11,491 nt of DNA. Source: an uncultured Eubacterium sp. (GTDB lineage: Bacteria > Bacillota > Clostridia > Lachnospirales > Lachnospiraceae). The translations under genes were made by a program, and so were the position numbers. The notes below the pieces were generated by a model, which searched no databases, was not told the origin of the DNA, and saw only the letters and a list, made by a program, of their open reading frames with translations. Location of the stretch: the NCBI GenBank assembly GCA_910579075.1, contig CAJTSV010000113.1, forward strand, positions 1-11,491, written 5' to 3'. Each line of letters starts with the position of its first letter. Position 1 is the first letter of the stretch. Positions 1 through 6,542 of the stretch are shown in pieces.

Positions 1-135
1 TTATTTTATCTCTTTTTACCACTATAAGATACTTTAAAATCTTAATTCTGTATGTATCTTTTCAAGATTCTCAGGTATTTCTATGCCTTTATGCATTTAT
101 TATTTTTTTCCAGCTTAATTTCAGTCCAATATCCA
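1..135. other. AT-rich flank without a recognisable gene
   Basis: This stretch lies beyond the terminator of the carboxypeptidase gene. I see no open frame with a start and ribosome binding site in it. The only structure noted is a 7-bp inverted repeat (AAGATAC at 26-32, GTATCTT at 54-60) with a 21-base loop. It could belong to a neighbouring gene outside the window, but nothing here decides that. Confidence 0.5.
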
Positions 136-177
136 TAAAAAATAATATTCCATAGAGCCAGTACCTCCATAGAATAT
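136..177 (-). terminator. Intrinsic terminator of the carboxypeptidase gene
   Basis: Read on the minus strand, arms at 177-165 and 157-145 form a 13-bp stem, two of the pairs being G-U, closed by a 7-base loop. A U-rich tract (TATTTTTTAT in DNA) follows at 144-135. It begins about 30 bases after the stop codon of the gene at 209, where a rho-independent terminator is expected. Confidence 0.8.
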
Positions 178-208
178 CATTTTCAAAAAAATATTCAATT
201 CTCAAACT

Positions 209-1831
209 TTACCGGTTTTTTCTTTTTCTCCCTTTTCTGTAATCCCGGATAACAACATACTTTTTCCGTTCTATTTTTCTGTTTCTGTAATTAGCCAGCT
301 TCTGGCGGATGACATAAGACCTGTTAAACAGGATTTTAAAAATAAGTATCAGTACAATACCGGCAAAAATGCCGCCCAGCACAATCCAGGCATTCCCGGA
401 AAAATCCAGCTTCTTATTTTGAAAGAAGCCTTTTACGCTGTCTATCAGTTTATGGATATCAAAATTTTGAATATGTTCTGTAATTTCCATATTTTGAATC
501 TTCTCTTTCAGGCTGTCAATCAGATTCAAATCCTTTTTTCCAGACTCTGTTTTTTCCTGCTGCTTGTCCTCAGCCTGCCTGTCTGCTTCATCTGATTCCT
601 GCTGGGGTTCATCTGAAACGGCGGTCTGGTTCTCAGCTGGTTCTATATTTTCATCCAGACTGTCTGATTCCGTGCTTTCCGTAATTGCATCCACATGATT
701 ATCAATAAACGTATTCGTGCGTATAATATCTGCCGTCCCGATTTTCCGGTTTCCATAGGTGTAAATCAGCTGCGCAAGTGAATTTTCGGGCAGATTTTCA
801 TAATTGATTGTCATTTCTGTCTTGTTAAAATTCACCGATTTTGGCAGAATCACTTTCGCCTGCGGGTCAATCTGGGCAAATGGGTCATTTGCATTCAGCG
901 TGTCCAGCTTTTCTTCCTCATTGTTTTCATCTGCCCCAAAATACTCTGCCACATTGCACAGATTAAAATTTTCAAATCCAAATTCCAGCAGCGACCTTGT
1001 TTCATTCCAGTACTGCGGCGATGTTCCGTTTAAAATAACAGAAACCAGTGTCATGCCGTCTTTCTGGGCATAAGTAACCAGCGTATTCCCGGCTGCAATC
1101 GTATATCCCGTCTTTCCCCCCGTACAGTAATCGTATAAGTAAGCTGCCGTATCTTTCGGATAAAGCATTTTATGGTGATTCGTAAGGTAAGTAGGTTCCT
1201 TATGCTTATTGGTTGGCGGTATAACATACCGCTTCGTCCCGCATAAAAGCCGGAACGTTTCATTTTCATAAGCAGCCCTTGAAATAATGGCCATATCCTT
1301 TGCCGTTACATAATGATTTTCATCTGGAAGGCCATGCGGATTTGTAAAATTGGAAGATTTACAGCCAAGCTTCTTCGCCTTTTCATTCATCAGCTTGACA
1401 AACTTTTCCATTGTACCGCTGATATGCTCTGCTACCGCATAGGCACACTCATTCGCAGATTCCAGCATGACTGCATACAGGCACTGTTCCATAGTCATCT
1501 TTTCACCGACATCCCGCCAAATGCCAGAACCCTCTGTTTTAAAAACAGAATCGTGCGAAAAGGTCACGACTTCATCCATCCGGCTGTTTTCAACTGCAAC
1601 AAGCACAGACAGTATTTTCGTAATGCTCGCAGGATAATATTTTTTATTAATATTCTTCTTATATAAAATCGTTCCAGTATCTATATCCATCAATATTGCT
1701 GCACCGGCTGTTATTTTATCCGGCTGTTTCGGCCAGTAATTTTTCGTCTTTTTTGCCTGAACCGGTACATCCATCATAACCAGAAGAAGGCATATCATGA
1801 ATAAGCTGAATACTTTTGTTTTTTTCTTCAT
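209..1831 (-). CDS. D-alanyl-D-alanine carboxypeptidase (penicillin-binding protein, S11 family)
   Basis: This 540-residue protein is a serine DD-carboxypeptidase that would trim the terminal D-Ala from peptidoglycan stem peptides outside the membrane. All three catalytic motifs are visible: SxxK as S69-I-T-K72, SxN as S125-A-N127, and K240-T-G242. Residues 1-26 look like a signal peptide ending VQA. The catalytic domain runs to about 300, followed by a probable PBP5-like beta domain (about 310-375), an acidic Glu/Ser/Asp-rich linker (about 385-430), a transmembrane helix (about 479-502) and a strongly basic tail. Family members such as DacA/DacF usually end in an amphipathic anchoring helix, so the full C-terminal helix with a 38-residue basic tail is somewhat unusual. 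I chose the ATG at 1831 over one at 1861 because the promoter at 1872-1900 would start RNA near 1865, too close for the earlier codon to have a ribosome binding site. Confidence 0.95.
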   Translation of the reverse strand: MKKKTKVFSLFMICLLLVMMDVPVQAKKTKNYWPKQPDKITAGAAILMDIDTGTILYKKNINKKYYPASITKILSVLVAVENSRMDEVVTFSHDSVFKTEGSGIWRDVGEKMTMEQCLYAVMLESANECAYAVAEHISGTMEKFVKLMNEKAKKLGCKSSNFTNPHGLPDENHYVTAKDMAIISRAAYENETFRLLCGTKRYVIPPTNKHKEPTYLTNHHKMLYPKDTAAYLYDYCTGGKTGYTIAAGNTLVTYAQKDGMTLVSVILNGTSPQYWNETRSLLEFGFENFNLCNVAEYFGADENNEEEKLDTLNANDPFAQIDPQAKVILPKSVNFNKTEMTINYENLPENSLAQLIYTYGNRKIGTADIIRTNTFIDNHVDAITESTESDSLDENIEPAENQTAVSDEPQQESDEADRQAEDKQQEKTESGKKDLNLIDSLKEKIQNMEITEHIQNFDIHKLIDSVKGFFQNKKLDFSGNAWIVLGGIFAGIVLILIFKILFNRSYVIRQKLANYRNRKIERKKYVVIRDYRKGRKRKNR

Positions 1832-1871
1832 TTTTCTATTTCCAATCTTTGTTATAGTCATTCCTATCTAT

Positions 1872-1900
1872 ATTATAGTGTGAATAAAAGTGATAAGCAA
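1872..1900 (-). promoter_or_regulatory. Promoter of the carboxypeptidase gene
   Basis: On the minus strand, TTGCTT (1900-1895) is followed by a 17-base spacer and a perfect TATAAT (1877-1872). The predicted start is near 1865, about 34 bases before the chosen ATG. The spacer contains one copy of a 14-bp direct repeat whose second copy lies upstream at 1915-1928. Confidence 0.8.
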
Positions 1901-1928
1901 CACTTTTTTTCTTTGTGTGAATAAAAGT
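1878..1928. repeat. Two direct copies of a 14-bp sequence at the carboxypeptidase promoter
   Basis: GTGTGAATAAAAGT occurs at 1878-1891 and again at 1915-1928, 37 bases apart. The first copy fills most of the promoter spacer and the second lies just upstream of the -35 hexamer. Direct repeats placed this way can be regulator binding sites, but no regulator is identifiable from the window. Confidence 0.6.
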
Positions 1929-2018
1929 AAAAAAACGCAGCTTTATCCTAATCTTAATGAAAAAGCTTTTCAGCTTGATAAGAAGCTTCACTTTCTGCTT
2001 TTTTTCCCATGCAATCAA

Positions 2019-2027
2019 TGTTATAAT
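2019..2027 (+). promoter_or_regulatory. Extended -10 promoter element before trmB
   Basis: TGTTATAAT is an extended -10 motif (TG, one base, then a perfect TATAAT at 2022-2027). Only a T-run lies at the -35 distance, which fits extended -10 promoters that depend little on a -35 box. RNA would start about 35 bases before the trmB start codon. Confidence 0.6.
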
Positions 2028-2069
2028 ACATACGGCATACACACAAAATCAAAATTTGAGGAGAAAACC

Positions 2070-2714
2070 ATGAGATTAAGAAATATTCCAAGTGCTGACG
2101 GCATTATCGCTGAAAGCCCGTTCTGCATACAAAATCCGTCTTCCTGTCCTGATTTCTGGAAGAACGTTTTTCAAAATGAAAATCCCATACATATTGAAAT
2201 TGGAATGGGAAAAGGAGACTTTATCATCCAGCTTGCACAGCAAAATCCAGATATCAACTATATTGGCATTGAAAAATATACAAGCGTCCTGCTCCGGGCA
2301 GTGCAAAAACTGCAGCGGCTGGAAGCTGCTCCTGCCTGCCTGCGTTTTCTATGCATGGATGCTGAAAACCTCTCAGAAGTATTTTCACCAAATGAAGTTT
2401 CCAGAATCTATCTGAATTTTTCCGACCCATGGCCGAAAAAACGCCATGCAAGGCGCAGGCTTACATCCAGGCAGTTTCTGTCCCTCTATGACCAGATTTT
2501 GGCATCTCATGGCACGCTGGAATTTAAAACAGATAATAAACTGCTTTTCGATTTTTCCCTGGAAGAACTTCCAGAAGCACACTGGAACCTGGATTCCTTC
2601 ACCTATGACCTGCATCAGGACGCACAAATGAATCAGAATAACATTATGACAGAATATGAGAAAAAATTTTCTGCATTAGGAAATCCGATATATAAATTCA
2701 TTGCTTCCAGATAA
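2070..2714 (+). CDS. trmB: tRNA (guanine-46-N7)-methyltransferase TrmB
   Basis: This 214-residue enzyme transfers a methyl group from S-adenosylmethionine to N7 of G46 in the variable loop of tRNAs. Its length is typical of bacterial TrmB. The cofactor-binding motif EIGMGKGDF is at 43-51, IEKY at 67-70, and the family signature SDPWPKKRHARRRL at 118-131. FKTDN at 152-156 and TEYEKKF at 194-200 match the conserved C-terminal substrate motifs. The frame is open upstream to 1890, but the ATG at 2070 is the right start: GAGGAGA at 2058-2064 is an excellent ribosome binding site, and homology begins there. It appears to be a single gene, divergent from the carboxypeptidase and convergent with the DUF1638 gene. 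I see no strong terminator in the 158 bases after it. Confidence 0.97.
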   Translation: MRLRNIPSADGIIAESPFCIQNPSSCPDFWKNVFQNENPIHIEIGMGKGDFIIQLAQQNPDINYIGIEKYTSVLLRAVQKLQRLEAAPACLRFLCMDAENLSEVFSPNEVSRIYLNFSDPWPKKRHARRRLTSRQFLSLYDQILASHGTLEFKTDNKLLFDFSLEELPEAHWNLDSFTYDLHQDAQMNQNNIMTEYEKKFSALGNPIYKFIASR

Positions 2715-2872
2715 TATTTTATTATGAGGTCTTTAAATGCCTTTCTGAACCATCCAGGCAGGCATCAGGGTGCCGCACAGCCTGATTCTGACCTATAGAT
2801 GTGCTTCACAGTTTGCAGGGAAATTCTCTCCAAATTGTGGAGTACCAGCTGCATTTCCTGATTTTCTATCTG

Positions 2873-3538
2873 CTAACCTATATCTATCGCATGCCCGATT
2901 CTTTCTCCCGGATTTACAACACAGATTGTATTATCATAATTGCCCAGCAGCAGATGTTCCATAACCCTGCAGCTTCCTTCCTGCAGTTTTACACACATTC
3001 CCGTTAATTCAGAAGCTTTTTCCACAAAGCTTTGCAGCTTTCCCACATCATAGGCTCCTGTCTCAATCAGGGAAATCGTATGATATCCACTGTATATTTG
3101 CTGGATAATTTCTTTTCCACATTCTTCTCCATACTGTTTCAAAATCATCTCACATTGCGGTACAATTGCTTCTTTATCAATTGTCCACTCTCTCGTCAGA
3201 TAATAGCATCCTTTCTCTTTCAGGCCGTATCTTCGGCTTTTTTCAGGTCCGGTATACAGCAGCTGGCAGATGCAGTCATCGAACGCCGGAAATACCAGCC
3301 TTGCTTTTTTACTGCAAAGCCCGGATATGGCATGACCGCACAGACCATAAGACAATACGATTTCATCCATATGCTGCTGCAAATCAACCTGATTCTGCAG
3401 CTCCTTATGAAGAAGCTCCAGATTATGATGCAGCGCCCGTTCCAGCCATATAACAGGCATGGAAATCTGATATTTTTTCAACACATAATTTATAACATCC
3501 ATCTGCATCGTACATGCAATCAATACCCTTTTTTTCAT
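2873..3538 (-). CDS. DUF1638-like protein of unknown function
   Basis: This 221-residue protein resembles the DUF1638 family, whose biochemical role is not known to me. Features typical of that family are the N-terminal strand ending in a cysteine (RVLIACT, C9), YGLCG at 64-68, FPAFDDC at 83-89, YYLTREW at 112-118 and a late LLLG at 196-199. Many cysteines (9, 67, 75, 89, 91, 111, 129, 140, 182, 190, 206) and histidines could bind a metal or cofactor, which is inference. There is no signal peptide or clear membrane segment. I prefer the ATG at 3538. AAGGAGA lies 12 bases upstream, slightly far, and would become internal if the alternative TTG at 3565 were used. The gene converges on trmB and diverges from a small open frame at 3588. 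Confidence 0.75.
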   Translation of the reverse strand: MKKRVLIACTMQMDVINYVLKKYQISMPVIWLERALHHNLELLHKELQNQVDLQQHMDEIVLSYGLCGHAISGLCSKKARLVFPAFDDCICQLLYTGPEKSRRYGLKEKGCYYLTREWTIDKEAIVPQCEMILKQYGEECGKEIIQQIYSGYHTISLIETGAYDVGKLQSFVEKASELTGMCVKLQEGSCRVMEHLLLGNYDNTICVVNPGERIGHAIDIG

Positions 3539-3587
3539 ATAATATAAAAATCTCCTTTTATTCAAAATCAGACACAGGAGGTAGCCT

Positions 3588-3704
3588 ATGTCATTTTCCC
3601 TGAAAAGAAAAGCAATTATTTTTACTTACCGTCATCCGAAGGTATCAAAAAAAATTACGTCCTTTCGTTCTTCGTTTCAGGAAGTGAAAAAGTTCTTTAA
3701 ATAA
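3588..3704 (+). CDS. Possible small basic protein, 38 residues
   Basis: A perfect AGGAGG at 3576-3581 sits six bases before an ATG that opens 38 codons ending in TAA. The product would be strongly basic (nine lysines and three arginines) and rich in Phe and Ser, with a start reading MSFSLKRKAIIFTYRHPKV. I recognise no family, and there is no signal peptide or long hydrophobic helix. A TATAAT at 3538-3543 is at the right distance for a -10 box but has no good -35. Its start codon is 49 bases from that of the DUF1638 gene on the other strand, so the promoters would overlap each other's coding sequence. The ribosome binding site is the main support. A chance open frame remains possible. Confidence 0.45.
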   Translation: MSFSLKRKAIIFTYRHPKVSKKITSFRSSFQEVKKFFK

Positions 3705-3716
3705 AAAAAGAAACAC

Positions 3717-3759
3717 AAAAAAAGCACCGACCCCAAGTTTTACCACTTGAAACCGATAC
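3717..3759 (-). terminator. Intrinsic terminator of tRNA-Lys
   Basis: On the minus strand, arms 3759-3745 and 3738-3724 form a 15-bp stem rich in G-U pairs around the loop GGTAAA, followed directly by seven T residues. It begins six bases after the tRNA discriminator base. Confidence 0.9.
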
Positions 3760-3764
3760 TTTAG

Positions 3765-3837
3765 TGCGCCACCAGGGGTTCGAACCCTGGACACCCTGAT
3801 TAAGAGTCAGGTGCTCTGCCAGCTGAGCTAGTGGCGC
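3765..3837 (-). tRNA. tRNA-Lys, anticodon CTT
   Basis: The 73-base gene folds into a complete cloverleaf. The acceptor stem GCGCCAC pairs with GTGGCGC, the anticodon stem CCTGA pairs with TCAGG around the loop CTCTTAA (anticodon CTT), and the T stem CAGGG pairs with CCCTG around TTCGAAC. The discriminator base is A. The 3' CCA is not encoded, so it would be added by nucleotidyltransferase. The tRNA decodes AAG. It is transcribed alone from the promoter at 3870-3898 to the terminator at 3717-3759. Confidence 0.98.
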
Positions 3838-3843
3838 ATTTCT

Positions 3844-3864
3844 TTGTGTTCTCCCTGAACACAA
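3844..3864 (-). promoter_or_regulatory. Inverted repeat in the tRNA-Lys leader
   Basis: TTGTGTTC and GAACACAA form a perfect 8-bp inverted repeat around a 5-base loop. The predicted transcription start (near 3863) falls at its edge, so the primary transcript would begin with a small hairpin ahead of the mature tRNA. It could be a leader hairpin or a DNA-binding palindrome. Confidence 0.5.
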
Positions 3865-3869
3865 GAAAT

Positions 3870-3898
3870 ATTATATATGATAATTAAGAAAAATGCAA
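3870..3898 (-). promoter_or_regulatory. Promoter of tRNA-Lys
   Basis: On the minus strand, TTGCAT (3898-3893) is followed by 17 bases and a perfect TATAAT (3875-3870). The start would be near 3863, about 26 bases before the tRNA. Confidence 0.9.
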
Positions 3899-3939
3899 GT
3901 CTTTTTTTAAATTTTTTTAAGATTTTTTTAGGAATATGT

Positions 3940-4003
3940 TACTGTTCATACAGGATTTTGCAGAATCTGCCCCAGGGGCATTCACTGCAAAGTCCGTAAG
4001 ATA
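3940..4003. repeat. Dispersed hairpin repeat, copy A
   Basis: This sequence shares TACTGTTCAYACAGGAYTTTGCA, TGCAAAGTC and GTAAGATA with copy B at 9952-10023. It forms nested inverted repeats: GATTTTGCA (3954-3962) with TGCAAAGTC (3986-3994), and inside them TGCCCC with GGGGCA (3968-3980). It lies just after the stop codon of the 822-residue gene. No T-tract follows the hairpin on either strand, so it is not a standard terminator. Confidence 0.7.
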
Positions 4004-4012
4004 TATCGGCTG

Positions 4013-6481
4013 TTACATATTAGCAATCAAGGCTGCTATCTCGTCAGAACTCATAACATAACTAGGGTCTGATAAATCTGGCATTTCATCTTTTTTCGGT
4101 TCTGGCGCTGACAGAAGCTCTGTCTTTGCAATCAAGGCTGCTATTTCGTCAGAACTCATTACCTGGCTGGTATCAGATGAGTCTTTTTTACTGCCAGGCA
4201 TCGGCATTTCCAAAATCTTATCAATATCCAAATCCTCGACCTGTTCTTCCATGATATCCTTGATATCCATGTCTTTCATAATCTGCTCTATTTCATCACC
4301 TGCTTTTTTCTTTGGAGCAGGCCTTGGCGGCTGAAAGGCCAGCGATAATGGGGACACTGGTTTCGAAGGCGTTTTTTCTGCTTTTGGCGTAACCCCCATC
4401 TTTGATATCATTGCATCCAGGTCAGACTCTGTTTTTGCCGGATTTTTCGGCTCCAAATCACCAATGTCTAACGTGTCTACAATATCGTCATCTGAATAAA
4501 CTTTTAATGCATCTGCTTCACCTTCTGCGGCCACTGCTGCCGGGTCAATAAACGGCAGCGGAGCTTCTTCCATAATCGAATCCAGAGAAGGTTCTTCTTC
4601 TGTGGCCACTGCTGCTGAGACAGGCTCCTGCGCTGTCACTGGAGCTGCTTCTTCCACTGGCTGCATGCTGTCATCCATAGCCGGCATCGTCAGGGAATCT
4701 GCTTCTGGCATGCCTGCTTCTTCTCCAACTGCCACAGCAGACGCATTTTCCTGCGCAGACGCCAGCTCTGATTCGCCCGGCATAGACGAAAGTTCTGGCT
4801 CATCCATGATTGGTGCCAGCTCCGGCCCGCCTGCCATTGGTGAAACTTCGATTTCGTCCAGCATGGACTGTAATTCCTGTTCTCCTGTCATTGGCGCAAT
4901 GCCTGATTCTTCCTGCGCTGATACCGGTTCATCCGCCATCGGTGATATTGCTGCTTCGTCCGGCATGGAAGGAGATTCTTCCATTACAGGAGAAACTTCA
5001 AATTCATCCAGCATGGACTGCAATTCTGATTCACCTGACATGGACGGCAGCTCTGGTTCGTCCAGCATTGGTGACAGCTCCGGCCCGCCTGTCATTGGTG
5101 AAACCGCTGGTTCTTCCAATATTGGTGACAGTTCCGGCTCGCCATCTATAGGCGGAAGGCCCGGTTCCTCTATACCTGGCTGTAATTCCGGCCCGCCTGC
5201 GATTGGCTCAAGGCCTGATTCATCTATACTTGGTAAAGCTTCTGACTCACCCATTATTGGCGGAAGGAGTGGTTCGCCCATCACTGATGCCAGCTCCGGT
5301 TCATTCGTCATTGATGAAAGGCCTGGTTCATCCGCAATTGATGCCAGCTCCGGTTCATCCAGCATTGACGGAAGGCCTGGTTCATCCAGCATTGGCGCCA
5401 GCTCTGGTTCACCTGTCATTGACGGCAATCCTGATTCGTCTGCAATTGGCTGTAATTCCGGCTCTCCTGCGATTGACGGAAGGCCTGGTTCATCCAGCAT
5501 TGGTGCCAGTTCCGGTTCTCCCAGCATCGAATCCAAAGATGGCTCAGAATCCAATGCGAATCCTGATTCGTCCATAATCGGTGAAAGCTCCGGCTCTCCC
5601 ATAATATCCCCAAGAACTGGTTCCTCAGCCCCCGCTTCTCCCATCTGCATTAACAGATTATCCAAATCAGATTCCGAAGAATTCTCAAATTCCTGCCTGG
5701 ATTCTGTCTGGATTTGCGGCAGGCTTTCTTCATCTTCCATATCCAGCGGTTTCAGCTGTGATTTCATCGAAACTGCCCTGCTGGCAGATTCTGCTATTTC
5801 ACTCCGGAGAGACTTCTCCATTTCCTTAATGCCAGATAAAATTTCTTTCTGGCTTGCAAGAATATCCTTACTGCTTTCTGCCACACGTTCGGACAGGCTT
5901 TCTTTCAGTTCTGCCTTATCCTGTTCACTGAGGCCTGCCGTTACATTTGCAAGTTCACCTGGATTGAACGTAACATCCTGACCCGCTGTATTTTTCTGAT
6001 TCGCCAGCTCTTTTTGAAAGCTGCTGAGTTTTTGCATAATTCTGTCATTGGACATCAATAATGCATTCGTATTTTGTTTATTACGGTTAATCTGTGCTTT
6101 TGCAAGTGCTTTCTGGGCAGAAACAAGCTCCTTATACGGAAGGCCGGCATTTTCATTTATGCTGTCCATTTTCTGTTCCATTTTATCAAAATACTTGCGC
6201 ATTAACAGATAGGAAGCTTTTTCCGAACGCAGCACATTGTCAAATGCTTCTTCCTGCTGCTTTGCTTTTAATTCATTCAGCCTTCCAATCAATAAAGCCG
6301 TAGAAAATACAGAAACAAGGATAAATACACCCAGGCTTCCAATCGCGATTAAATTAGCCGAATCATTGATAATCTCATAAATTTCTATCATCATCAGCAG
6401 AGCTGTCAGCAGCGAAGTAACCGCAATTTTCATCATCAGGCCATTGTCTTTGAATTTCTTTTCTTTATTTTCCTGTGACAT
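4013..6481 (-). CDS. Membrane-anchored coiled-coil protein with acidic nine-residue repeats
   Basis: I do not recognise a named family for this 822-residue protein. Two hydrophobic helices (about 17-37 and 43-66) anchor the N terminus. A charged, coiled-coil-like region follows (about 67-245). Residues 295-576 carry some 30 acidic repeats of nine residues, 20 of them uninterrupted at 321-500, with a consensus near (G/D)EPxLxPMx. A Pro/Ala/Glu-rich stretch leads to a C-terminal part with short acidic helices (about 728-760) and two copies of VMSSDEIAALIA (774-785 and 809-820). The start is the ATG at 6481, with GAGAGGGG eight bases upstream. The open frame reaches a TTG at 6601, but that would overlap the upstream gene. 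It is the last gene of the train and probably shares the promoter at 7458-7486. The design suggests a membrane-tethered scaffold or organiser, which is inference. Total length may vary between strains by repeat slippage. Confidence 0.88.
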   Translation of the reverse strand: MSQENKEKKFKDNGLMMKIAVTSLLTALLMMIEIYEIINDSANLIAIGSLGVFILVSVFSTALLIGRLNELKAKQQEEAFDNVLRSEKASYLLMRKYFDKMEQKMDSINENAGLPYKELVSAQKALAKAQINRNKQNTNALLMSNDRIMQKLSSFQKELANQKNTAGQDVTFNPGELANVTAGLSEQDKAELKESLSERVAESSKDILASQKEILSGIKEMEKSLRSEIAESASRAVSMKSQLKPLDMEDEESLPQIQTESRQEFENSSESDLDNLLMQMGEAGAEEPVLGDIMGEPELSPIMDESGFALDSEPSLDSMLGEPELAPMLDEPGLPSIAGEPELQPIADESGLPSMTGEPELAPMLDEPGLPSMLDEPELASIADEPGLSSMTNEPELASVMGEPLLPPIMGESEALPSIDESGLEPIAGGPELQPGIEEPGLPPIDGEPELSPILEEPAVSPMTGGPELSPMLDEPELPSMSGESELQSMLDEFEVSPVMEESPSMPDEAAISPMADEPVSAQEESGIAPMTGEQELQSMLDEIEVSPMAGGPELAPIMDEPELSSMPGESELASAQENASAVAVGEEAGMPEADSLTMPAMDDSMQPVEEAAPVTAQEPVSAAVATEEEPSLDSIMEEAPLPFIDPAAVAAEGEADALKVYSDDDIVDTLDIGDLEPKNPAKTESDLDAMISKMGVTPKAEKTPSKPVSPLSLAFQPPRPAPKKKAGDEIEQIMKDMDIKDIMEEQVEDLDIDKILEMPMPGSKKDSSDTSQVMSSDEIAALIAKTELLSAPEPKKDEMPDLSDPSYVMSSDEIAALIANM
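4023..4159 (-). repeat. Two copies of a 32-bp coding repeat encoding MSSDEIAALIA
   Basis: Positions 4023-4054 and 4128-4159 match at 31 of 32 bases and are 105 bases (35 codons) apart, in frame. Near-identity at DNA level suggests a recent duplication or gene conversion of the C-terminal motif. Confidence 0.9.
4982..5521 (-). repeat. In-frame 27-bp tandem repeat array, 20 uninterrupted units
   Basis: This DNA encodes residues 321-500 of the 822-residue protein as twenty consecutive nine-residue units. Looser units extend over about 4754-5599. Units of the GEPELxPMx and DEPGLxSMx types tend to alternate, giving an approximate 54-bp higher-order period. Units have diverged in sequence but almost never in length. 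Confidence 0.9.
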
Positions 6482-6542
6482 TACTTTAACCCCTCTCAGT
6501 GGAATAACAATCAGGCACCAGTTGCAGAACGTTAAAAATGCT

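Noticed and set aside
1890..2069. Sixty-codon N-terminal extension of trmB
   Set aside because: It would start upstream of the promoter at 2019-2027, lacks a ribosome binding site and adds residues absent from the family.
3032..3547. A 171-codon plus-strand frame opposite the DUF1638 gene
   Set aside because: The minus-strand frame shows conserved family motifs. The plus-strand product looks like reverse-strand translation and has no ribosome binding site.
3954..3994. Hairpin after the 822-residue gene as an intrinsic terminator
   Set aside because: No U-tract follows it on either strand, and the same hairpin core recurs at 9966-9988 upstream of parA.
4982..5521. Possible CRISPR array because of about 27-bp repeats
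   Set aside because: There are no unique spacers. The units are contiguous, diverged and in frame within a coding region.
4602..5981. A 459-codon open frame on the plus strand opposite the repeat protein
   Set aside because: Its Ser/Gly/Pro-rich product is the mirror of the 27-bp repeats. A repeat period divisible by three keeps the opposite frames open too. It has no ribosome binding site, and the minus-strand protein has real domains.
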